From contig RQYR01000027.1 in NCBI GenBank assembly GCA_003859965.1, forward strand, positions 1-41,877: a stretch of DNA of 41,877 nucleotides, in the 5' to 3' direction. A model generated the notes under the pieces. It was not told where the DNA came from. It did not search any database and worked only from the letters and a program-made list of their open reading frames with translations. The DNA comes from Comamonadaceae bacterium OH2545_COT-014 (lineage in GTDB: Bacteria > Pseudomonadota > Gammaproteobacteria > Burkholderiales > Burkholderiaceae_C). Position numbers and translations under genes: made by a program. This document shows, piece by piece, positions 30,954-41,794 of the stretch; position 1 is the stretch's first letter; each line of letters opens with the position of its first letter.

Positions 30954-32605
30954 GGCTGGCGCTCCTGCAAGCGGGCGTCCTGCGGGTAGCGCACGGTGTG
31001 CTCGGCGCTAAAGCGCGCGCTGGCGCCGGCGGCCAGCGGCTGGCGCCATTCGATCAGGCCCGGCTGGCGGTTGAAGGCGGTGCTGGCCGGCTCGGGCTCG
31101 TAGCGCGATTGCACGCTGATGCGCTCGTCGCGCGAGACGGGCGCGGCGTCCAGCACTTGCAAATCGATCGCGGCGCCGTGGCGGTTTTCCACGCGCCAGG
31201 CGCGGCGCGTCTGGCGCTCGGCGCGGTTGCCGATGAAGCCGGCGCTGCCGCGCATGTCCTGCGCGGGCTCCACCTGCACCTGCACTTTTTCGTCGCGCCC
31301 GAACGCCAGCCCCAACGGCGCAGGCTGCGAAAAGTCCAGCCGCCCGGTGCCGACAAAAGCGCCGTCGCGCGTGAGGCTGACCGGCCCGGCCGGCCAGATG
31401 CCGGGCGGCGGCTGCAACTCGGCCACCAGGTAGGCCGCCGCTTCCACATACGGCGCGGTGCGGGTGATGACAGTGGCGGGCACGTCGGCGCTGCCCAGCG
31501 ACAGGGTCACGCGCTCGCCGCTGGCGGGCACGGTGATGCGCTGGGGCACGCTGAATTCGGTGACATAGTTTTTGTCGAACGTGCTGACATCGAACACGGG
31601 AGGGGCGGCGCTCTCGCTCTGCCGGGCGGCGCGCGCCGGGCTGCGCTCGGACAGCGCCACCGGGGCGGCGGGGGCCATGGGCGCTTGCAGTTCGGCCATG
31701 GGGGCGGCGGACGGGGGCGGGGCGATGGCCAGCGTCCACGGGCGCGGCAGCGCGCCCTGGGTGGCGCGGCCAGGCTGGCCGGTGGACAGGGTCAGGGCCA
31801 CGTCGCGCCAGTCTTCGCCCGTGGCTTGCGCCACCAGCGCCTGCCGCTCCAGCCGCACACGGGCGCTGGCCACGTCCAGCACGGCGCGGTAGCTGGGCTG
31901 CCAGCCGGGGCCGCGCACCCGGTAGGCCAGGCGCAGTGTGCCGGCGCGCTCGGCGGCCAGGGTCACGGCCACGGCGCTCACGCGGCTGCCTTCGGCGGCC
32001 ACGCGGTCGCGCTCCGCCGTCAGGGGATTGAGTTCACGCTCCAGCGCCTCCTTGCGGCGCTGGAGTTGGTGCGCGCGCAAAAAGGCGGCCTGCCCGCTCT
32101 GGCGCAGCACGTCGGCGGTGGCGCCGATTTGGGCCGCGCTGGGCGGGGCCGCCGCCACGCGGCTGGCGTTGGCCGCCGGGGCCAGCGCGGGGGGCGTGCG
32201 GGCCACGCTTTGCAGGTAGCCGGTGGCCAGTTGCACCGCGTCCAGCTCGGCCTGCACGGCGGCCAGTTCGTCCTCCAGCGTGCGGATGCGCGCCTCCAGC
32301 GGGCTGGCGCAGGCGGGCGCCAGATCGCGGCTGACGGTTTGCACGCTCAGCTCGCCCACGCGCACGGCCGCATCGCCGCTGACGTGCAGGCTGGACACAT
32401 CCAGCGCGGCGGGCAGGCAGTCAAACACGAAGCGCCGCGCCCCGGCGGCCACGCGGGCCGTGCGCTCCACCGTGGCCACGCCGGGGTACACCGTGACGTG
32501 CGTGATGCGCGAGGCGCCTTCGGGCAAGGTATCGGCCATGCCGGCAGCGGGCCACAACGCCCCGGCGAGGACGGACAAAGTGCATACGCGGATGAAAGGC
32601 AGCAT
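30950..32605 (-). CDS. DUF4139 / MuiA-family exported protein
   Basis: 551 residues. The signal peptide is MLPFIRVCTLSVLAGALWPA followed by AGMADT. Then comes an N-terminal DUF4140-like domain (ITHVTVYPGVATVERTARVA), a coiled coil at about 90-225 (LEARIRTLEDELAAVQAELD; LQRRKEALERELNPLTAERD) and a C-terminal DUF4139 beta domain (LAYRVRGPGWQPSYRAVLDV, ITVPASGERVTLSLG, NRHGAAIDLQVLDAAPVSRD). The family is called mucoidy inhibitor A, but its function is unknown. The ATG at 32603-32605 follows AGGAGA by 7 bases and matches the signal peptide. It overlaps pgpA by the ATGA quartet. Confidence 0.87.
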   Translation of the reverse strand: MLPFIRVCTLSVLAGALWPAAGMADTLPEGASRITHVTVYPGVATVERTARVAAGARRFVFDCLPAALDVSSLHVSGDAAVRVGELSVQTVSRDLAPACASPLEARIRTLEDELAAVQAELDAVQLATGYLQSVARTPPALAPAANASRVAAAPPSAAQIGATADVLRQSGQAAFLRAHQLQRRKEALERELNPLTAERDRVAAEGSRVSAVAVTLAAERAGTLRLAYRVRGPGWQPSYRAVLDVASARVRLERQALVAQATGEDWRDVALTLSTGQPGRATQGALPRPWTLAIAPPPSAAPMAELQAPMAPAAPVALSERSPARAARQSESAAPPVFDVSTFDKNYVTEFSVPQRITVPASGERVTLSLGSADVPATVITRTAPYVEAAAYLVAELQPPPGIWPAGPVSLTRDGAFVGTGRLDFSQPAPLGLAFGRDEKVQVQVEPAQDMRGSAGFIGNRAERQTRRAWRVENRHGAAIDLQVLDAAPVSRDERISVQSRYEPEPASTAFNRQPGLIEWRQPLAAGASARFSAEHTVRYPQDARLQERQP

Positions 32606-32943
32606 GGTCGATTCTCCTGGCGCCACACGGAAATAAATCACGAAATGCCCCCGGCGGCCTCTGCCCGCGCAGGCCCAACGCCTGCCTGGGCGGCGCAATG
32701 CCCGCAGCGTGTACCAGACGACGCAGCGGGCACGCGCCGAGAAGCGCGTGCGGCGGCGCTCACGAAGGCCGAGGGCAATGCTAGCAGCGGGGCAGGCGCA
32801 GCCCGGCCGGTGCGGACGCCGCCAGCCCTGGCACACGAACGCCCCGCGCCACCGCCTCCGGCGCCGCCGGGCACGCGGGATAATCCCCGCTTTGCCCGCG
32901 GGCCGCGCTGGCGGCCCTACTTGCCCCTTTTTGCTTCCTTGCC
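32606..32943. other. Gene-free divergent promoter interval
   Basis: 338 bases between the DUF4139 gene and the TPR-methyltransferase. GATAAT at 32879-32884 is a likely -10 for the plus-strand gene, giving a leader of about 50 bases. Two GC-rich inverted repeats flank it (GCGGG and CCCGC). No repeat copy or ORF was recognised. Confidence 0.4.
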
Positions 32944-35468
<2,525 letters not shown>

Positions 35469-35525
35469 CGCGCCCATAGAGCCGCCCGCTGCCCTCGCGC
35501 CGCACTGGCCTCACGCAAGCGGCAT

Positions 35526-37457
35526 TCAAACCGCCAGCAAGCCCGCCACGCGCGCCTGCAAGGCCTCGGGACTGACCTCGCCGCCGTGCAGCGGCGCGCC
35601 CACGTTCAGCCCCACGCGGTTGAACACGCCGCGACGAAACGGGCGCACCATGGCGCCGCCTTGCTCGATGCGGCTGAAGAACGAACCCCACAGGTTGGTC
35701 AGCGCCATGGGCACTACGGGCACGCACAGCCCGTCGGCCTCGGCGCGGGCCAGGATCTTCATCACGCCGCCCTTGAAGGATTGCAGCTGCCCGTCGCGCG
35801 TGATCGCGCCTTCGGGGAAGATGCCCAGCAAATCGCCTTCGCGCAGCACGCGCGCGGCCTCTTCAAAGGCGGCCTCATAGGCGGCCGGGTCTTCGCGCTG
35901 CGGGGCAATGGGGATGGCCTTGGCCAGCCTGAACAGCCAGCCCAGCACCGGCACCTTGAAGATGCGGTGGTCCATGATGAAGCGGATGGGGCGCGGGCTG
36001 GCGGCCATGAGCAGCACGGCATCGACGAAGCTGACGTGGTTGGCCACCAGAATGGCTGCGCCTTCGGCGGGAATGTGTTCATCGCCACGCACCTTGTAGC
36101 GGTACGCCAGCCGCGAGAGCACCCATGCGGCAAAGCGCAGCAGGTATTCGGGCACCAGCATGAAGATGTAGAAGGCCACCACCGCATTGGCCAGCCCCAG
36201 CGCCAGAAAAATGTGCGGGATGCTGAAGCCCGCCCACAGCATCAGGCCGGCGATGAGGCTGGCGCCCACCATGAACAGCGAGTTGAGGATGTTGTTGGCC
36301 GCGATGATGCGCGCGCGGTGCGTGGGCGCGGCGCGCATCTGGATCAGCGCGTACATGGGCACGCTGTACAGGCCCGTGAACAGGCTCAGCAGCGCCAGAT
36401 CCAGCATCACGCGCCAGTGCGCGGGCTGGGCCAGAAACGCGCGCGCCGTTTGCCCGGCGGGCGCGGCCACGAGCGGCAGCGCGCGCGAGGCAAAGTACAG
36501 GTCGATGGCGAACACCGTCATGCCGATGGCGCCCAGCGGCACCAGGCCAATTTCCACGTGCCGGTGCGACAGCCGCTCGCACAGCAGCGAGCCGATGCCG
36601 ATGCCCAGCGAGAACACCACCAGCAGCAGCGAGGCCACTTGCTCGCTGCCGTGCAGCACCTCCTTGGCGAAGGCCGGAAAGTTGACGAGAAACACCGCGC
36701 CGAAGAACCACATCCACGAAATGCCCAGCAGCGAGCGGAACACCACCGGCTGCTGCCAGGCCAGGTGCAGGTTGCGCCAGGTCTCGCTCAGCGGGTTCCA
36801 GTTGATGCGCAGGCCGGGCGCCGTGGCCGGCGTGGCCGGAATGAACTGCGCCGCCAGCCGCCCCAGCAGCGCCAGCGCCAGGCAGGCCAGCGCCACGTGC
36901 AGCACGCCCGTGCGGGGCGTGGCAATCAGCAGGCCGCCGGCCACGTTGCCCAGCAAAATGGCGACGAAGGTGCCCATCTCCACCATGCCGTTGCCGCCAG
37001 TGATTTCGCGCTCGCCCAGGTGGGCGGGCAGATAGGCGTACTTGACCGGGCCGAACACGGTGGACTGCACGCCCATCAGGAAGATGCAGGCCAGCAGCAC
37101 GGGCACGCTGCCCAGGTGAAAGCCCAGCGCCGCCACGGCCATGATGGCAATTTCCAGCCACTTCAGCCACACGATGAGGGTGCGCTTGTCGTACTTGTCG
37201 GCCAGTTGCCCGCTGGTGGCGGAAAACAGCAGAAAAGGCAGCACGAACAGCGCGCCAATCACCAGCCCGGCCTGCGCCGGCGGCAGCCACTCCAGGCGCA
37301 GCTGGTAGGTCACCATCACCGTGAGCGCGAACTTGAACAGGTTGTCATTGGCCGCGCCGCAAAACTGCGTCCAGAAAAACGGCGCAAAGCGGCGCTGGCG
37401 CATCAGCGTGAACTGGCTGGACGCTGGCGGTTGGCCAGCTGGCACGTTTTTTGTCAT
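35526..37457 (-). CDS. MFS transporter fused to a PlsC-type acyltransferase (LplT/Aas-like)
   Basis: 643 residues. Residues about 15-420 form a 12-helix MFS module of LplT type (FFWTQFCGAANDNLFKFALT, FLLFSATSGQLADKYDKRTL, FGPVKYAYLPAHLGEREITG). Residues about 440-640 are a glycerophosphate acyltransferase with HX4D in ILVANHVSFVDAVLL and FPEGAITRDGQL. E. coli LplT flips lysophospholipids inward and Aas re-acylates them; here transport and acylation are joined, and the acyl-ACP synthetase part of Aas is absent. A phospholipid-recycling role is inferred. Such fusions are usual in Comamonadaceae. Start ATG 37455-37457. Confidence 0.87.
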   Translation of the reverse strand: MTKNVPAGQPPASSQFTLMRQRRFAPFFWTQFCGAANDNLFKFALTVMVTYQLRLEWLPPAQAGLVIGALFVLPFLLFSATSGQLADKYDKRTLIVWLKWLEIAIMAVAALGFHLGSVPVLLACIFLMGVQSTVFGPVKYAYLPAHLGEREITGGNGMVEMGTFVAILLGNVAGGLLIATPRTGVLHVALACLALALLGRLAAQFIPATPATAPGLRINWNPLSETWRNLHLAWQQPVVFRSLLGISWMWFFGAVFLVNFPAFAKEVLHGSEQVASLLLVVFSLGIGIGSLLCERLSHRHVEIGLVPLGAIGMTVFAIDLYFASRALPLVAAPAGQTARAFLAQPAHWRVMLDLALLSLFTGLYSVPMYALIQMRAAPTHRARIIAANNILNSLFMVGASLIAGLMLWAGFSIPHIFLALGLANAVVAFYIFMLVPEYLLRFAAWVLSRLAYRYKVRGDEHIPAEGAAILVANHVSFVDAVLLMAASPRPIRFIMDHRIFKVPVLGWLFRLAKAIPIAPQREDPAAYEAAFEEAARVLREGDLLGIFPEGAITRDGQLQSFKGGVMKILARAEADGLCVPVVPMALTNLWGSFFSRIEQGGAMVRPFRRGVFNRVGLNVGAPLHGGEVSPEALQARVAGLLAV

Positions 37458-37505
37458 GTTTTTTCCTGTTTAGGCTTATCCCTGCTGCCCAAGCAGCTCA
37501 CTTTT

Positions 37506-38264
37506 TCAGAGCAATCTGCCTTGTGGCCAGCGCCGCAGCGCTGCCAGTATGGGGCCAGCCGCCAGGGCCGCCGCCATGTGCTTGAGGCTGTGGCCCGACA
37601 CGACCCCTTGCAGCGCGTGAAAGAGTGCATGGTCGGCCAGCTCCAGCGCCTTGGCCAAGGCGTACCAGGCGATCACGCCCAGAATCGAAAAGCCCAGCGC
37701 CTGCGGCCGGGCCGGGCGCATGGCCAGCAGTGCCAGCAGCAGCACGCCGCCGGCTTGCAGCACGGCCCAGGGCGTCATGTTGCCCGTCAGCCAGTCGAGC
37801 GCGGCGGCGGCCGGGGCCGTGGCTGCCACCAGCGCGGCCAGCGCCACGCCGGCGCGCGCGCTCACGCGCTCGGCCGCGGCCAGGCCCAGCACGCCGGCAA
37901 AGGCCAGGCCCATGCCCAGGCGGTCCAGCGCCAGGCCTGTCGCGTCGGGCCGCAGGTGGTAGATGCCGGAGCACAGCGCGGTCAGCGCCAGCCCCGCAAA
38001 GAACAGGCCCGCCAATGCGCGCAAAGGCGCCGCCAGCGTGGGCGCGCGGCGCAGCAGCGCCAGGCCCCAGGCGCCCACCACCGCGAAAGGCAGGTTGGTC
38101 AGCACGTCCATCGCGTGTGGCAGGCCAGCCAGCGTGCGCTGGTCGGCAAAGTGGTGATAGCCGGCCGGCAGCGGCACAGCCGGGGCCAGCGCCGCCAACG
38201 CCAGCAGCGGCAGCACGGTGGCCAGCAGGGCGCGCTCGGCGGCGGGGGTGGTCAATGTCTTCAT
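37506..38264 (-). CDS. CREST/alkaline-ceramidase-like integral membrane protein
   Basis: 252 residues, about seven transmembrane segments. Features in order fit the CREST membrane hydrolase superfamily: DVLTNLPFAVVGAWGL, then the Ser and His of LCSGIYHLRPDATGLALDRL with a conserved Asp, and the paired histidines of VSGHSLKHMAAAL. These residues form a zinc site in alkaline ceramidases. The bacterial substrate is unknown. The ATG at 38262-38264 is chosen because it starts a clean first segment (ALLATVLPLLALAALAPAV). It is divergent from the HTH regulator with a 143-base gap containing a direct repeat. Confidence 0.7.
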   Translation of the reverse strand: MKTLTTPAAERALLATVLPLLALAALAPAVPLPAGYHHFADQRTLAGLPHAMDVLTNLPFAVVGAWGLALLRRAPTLAAPLRALAGLFFAGLALTALCSGIYHLRPDATGLALDRLGMGLAFAGVLGLAAAERVSARAGVALAALVAATAPAAAALDWLTGNMTPWAVLQAGGVLLLALLAMRPARPQALGFSILGVIAWYALAKALELADHALFHALQGVVSGHSLKHMAAALAAGPILAALRRWPQGRLL

Positions 38265-38323
38265 GGCAGGGGGCTTTCTCAAAAAAACCAATGGAACAAC
38301 CAGCCCGTGCAGTCTGCGTTCCG

Positions 38324-38390
38324 AGTACCGCCAGAAAAACCTTTGAATGCAAAATAGTGCCATCAAGCCACCGCAAGTACCGCCACAAAA
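38324..38390. promoter_or_regulatory. Direct repeat, candidate operator of the HTH regulator
   Basis: AGTACCGCCAGAAAA (38324-38338) and AGTACCGCCACAAAA (38376-38390) differ at one base and are 52 bases apart, close to five helical turns. They lie between the divergent CREST-type gene and the HTH gene. They could be sites for the regulator itself. Confidence 0.45.
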
Positions 38391-38407
38391 TACCAATCTT
38401 CCCCGCC

Positions 38408-39139
38408 ATGAGCACCACCGCCGATCTGATTGCCGCCATCAAGAAAGAGCTGAAAGCCGCGCAAATGACCTATGCCGAGCTGGCCCGCCACCTGGGCATG
38501 GCCGAATCCAGCGTCAAGCGCATGCTGGCCAAGGGCGACATGCCGCTGTCGCGCATTGATGCGATTTGCCGCGCGCTCAAGATCGACTTTGCCGAACTGT
38601 CGCGCCGCGTGGCCGACGCCCAGCCTTTGCTCAAGGAACTGACGCTGGAGCAGGAGCGCGCCGTGGTGGCCGACCGCAAGCTGCTGCTGGCCGCCATCTG
38701 CGTGCTCAGCCAGTGGTCGCTGGAGCAGCTCACCGCCGCCTACCGGCTCAGCGAGGCCGAGGCCATCCAGTGCTTCGTGCAGCTCGACCGCATTGGCATC
38801 ATTGAGCTGCGGCCGCACAACCGCTACCGCCTCAAGCTGGCCAAAACCTTCCGCTGGCGTCCGCACGGGCCGGTGATGAGCTTCTTCCGCGAAAACGTGG
38901 TGCTGGACTACTACGGCGGCGGCTTCGACGGCCCGGCCGAAGGCCTGCTGCTGGTGCACGGCAGCATCAGCCGCGCGCTGGCCCCTTCGTTCCTGGAGCG
39001 CCTGCAGCGCGTGGCGCAAGACTTTGCCCAGCAGCACCAGGCCGACCAGAAGCTGGCCGCCCCTGAACTGGAGGGCTACACCCTGGTGCTGGCCATGCGC
39101 CGCTGGGAATTCGGCGCCTTTGCGCAGCTGCGGCGATAA
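38408..39139 (+). CDS. XRE-like helix-turn-helix transcriptional regulator
   Basis: 243 residues. The N-terminal 65 residues are an XRE-type helix-turn-helix (TYAELARHLGMAESSVKRML, then LSRIDAICRALKIDFAELSR). The rest is a mainly helical domain (about 75-240) with LSQWSLEQLTAAYRLSEAEA, IGIIELRPHNRYRLKLAKTF and WRPHGPVMSFFRENVV, which has no ligand motif I recognise. The family is common in Comamonadaceae and related groups. The ATG at 38408 starts the helix-turn-helix. It is divergent from the CREST-type gene, which is its likely target. Repeat copy H begins 2 bases after the stop. Confidence 0.83.
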   Translation: MSTTADLIAAIKKELKAAQMTYAELARHLGMAESSVKRMLAKGDMPLSRIDAICRALKIDFAELSRRVADAQPLLKELTLEQERAVVADRKLLLAAICVLSQWSLEQLTAAYRLSEAEAIQCFVQLDRIGIIELRPHNRYRLKLAKTFRWRPHGPVMSFFRENVVLDYYGGGFDGPAEGLLLVHGSISRALAPSFLERLQRVAQDFAQQHQADQKLAAPELEGYTLVLAMRRWEFGAFAQLRR

Positions 39140-39140
39140 C

Positions 39141-39195
39141 TATTTATTTTGTAGCACCCCAGGCCGTATCCACGGCCCAAAACCCCAAAAATACC
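39141..39195 (+). repeat. REP-like palindrome, copy H
   Basis: TATTTATTTTGTAGCACCCC followed by AGGCCGTATCCACGGCC (palindrome GGCCGT/ACGGCC) and CAAAACCCCAAAAATACC. It follows the HTH gene stop and is convergent with the FIST gene stop at 39237. Confidence 0.68.
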
Positions 39196-39236
39196 CTTCA
39201 AGCCTCACCCGCCCGGCATGCGGGCCCAAGCCCCCA

Positions 39237-40562
39237 TCAGCCGCCGCCCGCGCCCTCGTCCACGAACACGGTGAGCACGCCGCAGTAGCCATACAAGTGG
39301 CGGCGGGCGATTTCGCCGCCGGCGAAGAAGCCGACCAGGGGCACGTCGCCCAGCGCGTGGCGCACGGTTTGCAGCTCGGCGCCGGGGTGGCCGAAGTGGG
39401 GGCCGCCGCGGCTGGCGCAGCTCACGTACACCGCGCCGGCGATGCGGCGCGCCGGGTGCGGCGCTGAAAGCGCCGGTGGCGTGGCCAGGGCCGCAGCGGT
39501 GTCGGCCGCCAGGTGCTGCGGCTCCAGCGCCTCGCGGATTTCGGCGCACACGCGCATCAGGTCGGCACGCGCCGCCTGGGCGCTGCGCTGGCAGAACACC
39601 ATGCGCTGGCCGGGCGTGGCTGCATCGGCAATGGCGATGCCGCGCCGCGCGGGGTCGATGCCGATGATGTGGCGCACCCGCACGTCGTCGCCCAGGTGGC
39701 GGCGCGCCCCGGCCAGCGGGGGGCGGCCGCCTTCGGCGTCTGACAGGCCCACCAGCGTTTGCCGCACGGTGGTGAGCGCGGCGTGCGGCAGGTCGATGCG
39801 GATGGCCAGATCGTCCAGCATGACATCGAGCGCCGGTTCGCCATCCAGCGTGAGCAGCAGGTTGCCTTCCGCCTCGGTGATGGCGTGTTCGCCCGCCACG
39901 GGCTGGCAGCCTTGCGCCAGGCGCGACATCAGCGGCACGCCCGCGCCAAAGGCCACGCCCGACAAGCCGCCGCCGAACACGCCGCCTTGCAGCCGCCCCG
40001 CGCCGCTGGCGGCATGGTCACCGGCGGCGCGGGTGGCGGCCAGTTGCAGGGCTTGTGCGCCATGTACCGCTTGCGCCGCCGGCCCCCGGCCCGCCATGGT
40101 CAAGCCGCCAAACAGGCAGCCGCTGGCGGTGTACTCGGCCAGTTCCGCGATCAGCTCGGGCAAGTCGGGCGTTTGGGCATCGGCATGCACCAGCGCGGTG
40201 GCGGGCGCCTGGCCCACACGGCCGCCCAGCGGCGCCACGCCGGAAAACACGCGCCATTGCCCGGCGGGCACATCGCACAGCATGACGGCCAGCGCCGGCT
40301 CGTCCAGGTATTCGGCATTGCTGGCGGCCACGCCCGCGCCCGTGGCGCCCGCCCAGCCTTGCACGCCGGGCAGCGCCTCGGCCAGCCAGGCCAGCAGCGC
40401 CTGGGCATGGGGCGCGTAGTGACCCGTGATGTAGATCAGCCCCAGCGTGGGGGCGCTGGCGTAGCCGGGCAAGGCCATTTGCGCACGCAGCTGCGCCAGC
40501 ACCAGGCTGGCCGCCATTTGCCATTGCGGGTGCGTGGCGTGGCCGTGGGGAAAAAGTGGCAT
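39237..40562 (-). CDS. FIST-domain sensory protein
   Basis: 441 residues. The FIST N-terminal domain (about 25-230: LGLIYITGHYAPHAQALLAW, GWAGATGAGVAASNAEYLDE, SGCLFGGLTMAGRG, GGVFGGGLSGVAFGAGVPLM) is followed by the FIST C-terminal domain (about 245-435: GNLLLTLDGEPALDVMLDDL, HIIGIDPARRGIAIAD, AVYVSCASRGGPHFG, VPLVGFFAGGEIA). FIST domains are proposed small-molecule, probably amino-acid, sensors often fused to signalling output. Here no output domain is present, so it must act through a partner. It lies 60 bases after phaM on the same strand. Confidence 0.85.
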   Translation of the reverse strand: MPLFPHGHATHPQWQMAASLVLAQLRAQMALPGYASAPTLGLIYITGHYAPHAQALLAWLAEALPGVQGWAGATGAGVAASNAEYLDEPALAVMLCDVPAGQWRVFSGVAPLGGRVGQAPATALVHADAQTPDLPELIAELAEYTASGCLFGGLTMAGRGPAAQAVHGAQALQLAATRAAGDHAASGAGRLQGGVFGGGLSGVAFGAGVPLMSRLAQGCQPVAGEHAITEAEGNLLLTLDGEPALDVMLDDLAIRIDLPHAALTTVRQTLVGLSDAEGGRPPLAGARRHLGDDVRVRHIIGIDPARRGIAIADAATPGQRMVFCQRSAQAARADLMRVCAEIREALEPQHLAADTAAALATPPALSAPHPARRIAGAVYVSCASRGGPHFGHPGAELQTVRHALGDVPLVGFFAGGEIARRHLYGYCGVLTVFVDEGAGGG

Positions 40563-40622
40563 GGAACGGCGGCAGGCGGAAAAGCGGCGGTAAAACCGTG
40601 CGCGAGCGGGTGGCCCCCGGGC

Positions 40623-41450
40623 TCAGCGCCGCTTTTTGGCGGGCGGCGTGAGGGGCGGCGGCAGCGGCCAGCCCAGGATGGCGGCCGGGGCGGCTTTCTG
40701 CCGGGTGGCGCCAGCGCGGGCGCGGCTGCCGGATGTGGCGGGCGATGCGGCCGCTGGCTTTTTCGCGGCTTTCTTTGCGGTTTTCTTCGCTGGCTGGGCG
40801 GTGGGGGCGGCTGCGGAGCGCGTGCGGCCGCCCCCGGTGGTACGCCGCCGCTTGGCCGCCGGCGGCACGGGCATGGCGGTGGCCACATCGCGCAGGGCAT
40901 TGGCGGCAATGCTTTGAAACTGCTGGGTCAAGGCGCCCCACCATTGCATGGGGTCTGCCAGGCTGGCAGGGCTGACGGGGCTGGTGGCGGCTGGCGCGCT
41001 GGCCGGATCCGGCTGCGGCGCCGGGCCGGCGGCCGGGGCAGGAGCGGCGCTGGCCGGCGTGCTGGCGTATGGCCAGGCGCTTGCGCCCGCTTCACTGGCG
41101 GCCGCAGCCGTGGGCGCGGGCGCAGGAGACGCCGTGGCGCTGGCCGGGGCTGTGAAGGCCTTGGCCAGATCCGCCATGCTGACGTTCATGCCTTGCAGCG
41201 TGGCCAAGGTCATCTTCTGCACTTCCAGCGCCTGGATGGTGGCCTTGAGCGCGGTGCTGTTCTGATCCAGCCAGAACAGCACCGCCTTCAGCTCGGTGAT
41301 GCGGCGCTCCAGCTCCTCCACATTGAGCGTGGGGGCGACCCACGCGCCCAAGCCCTTGGCCGCATGGCCGGCGGGCGCCGTGGCCAGGTTTTTCAGAAAG
41401 TCGAAGCCGGGAATGAACTGGCCAAATTGGAAGGCGCTGGAATCTGTCAT
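40623..41450 (-). CDS. phaM: PhaM-family polyhydroxyalkanoate granule protein with histone-like tail
   Basis: 275 residues. The N terminus (FGQFIPGFDFLKNLA, then VAPTLNVEELERRITELKAV and a coiled-coil-like ALKATIQALEVQKMTLATLQ) fits PhaM, which in Ralstonia eutropha activates PHB synthase and ties granules to the nucleoid. An Ala/Pro linker (about 105-165) follows, then DPMQWWGALTQQFQSIA. The C terminus (about 200-275) is Ala/Lys/Arg-rich (AKKTAKKAAKKPAAAS), like H1-type DNA-binding tails. The ATG at 41448-41450 is preferred to one four codons upstream because the family begins MTDSS. No phaC or phasin gene is in view. Confidence 0.85.
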   Translation of the reverse strand: MTDSSAFQFGQFIPGFDFLKNLATAPAGHAAKGLGAWVAPTLNVEELERRITELKAVLFWLDQNSTALKATIQALEVQKMTLATLQGMNVSMADLAKAFTAPASATASPAPAPTAAAASEAGASAWPYASTPASAAPAPAAGPAPQPDPASAPAATSPVSPASLADPMQWWGALTQQFQSIAANALRDVATAMPVPPAAKRRRTTGGGRTRSAAAPTAQPAKKTAKKAAKKPAAASPATSGSRARAGATRQKAAPAAILGWPLPPPLTPPAKKRR

Positions 41451-41624
41451 GGTTGCTCTCACGGGCGCGCCGGCTTGGCCGGCCCCACGCCGCCAAAGGG
41501 CACCTCAAACGGATACGCGGATGAGAATAACCCAGCGCCGCGCGGGGCTTGGGCAGGGTATGCCCGCCCATGCCAGACAGGCGCGCGGCAGGCATGCCCA
41601 GCCTGGCTTGGCCACCGCGCTGGG
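41451..41624. other. Gene-free upstream region of phaM
   Basis: About 175 bases before MITE copy 4. On the minus strand TTATTCTCAT near 41522-41531 is a weak -10 candidate for phaM. Small inverted repeats (GCCGGC near 41469, GGCATGCCC near 41591) are present. No ORF. Confidence 0.35.
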
Positions 41625-41794
41625 CTTCTGCTCAAAGTCTTGGCGCGGGCGGGCAAAACAGCTGGGGCCAGGCTGCACGCCGCGCCTTGCGCATGTCACG
41701 CGGCCATAACTCCGCCATGGCAGGGCGTTGCAACGGAAGCAGGCCACCCAATCCGCTGGGTAGCCCGCCGCGCAGGGGGTTTGAACGGGTTCTT
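41625..41794. mobile_element. MITE family copy 4, abutting an insertion sequence
   Basis: The left end reads TTCTGCTCAAAGTCTTGGCG then CGGGCGGGCAA. The right arm is CCCAATCCGCTGGGTAGCCC then GCCGCGCAGG and TTTGAACGGGTTCT. The internal stem is decayed (GCCATAACTCCGCCATGGC region). The right terminus is directly followed by the terminus of the insertion sequence at 41795, so the two sit end to end. Confidence 0.65.

Noticed and set aside
35586-38357. Long plus-strand open frame antisense to the LplT/PlsC fusion and its neighbour
   Set aside because: Low-complexity antisense translation spanning two unrelated genes and their gap.
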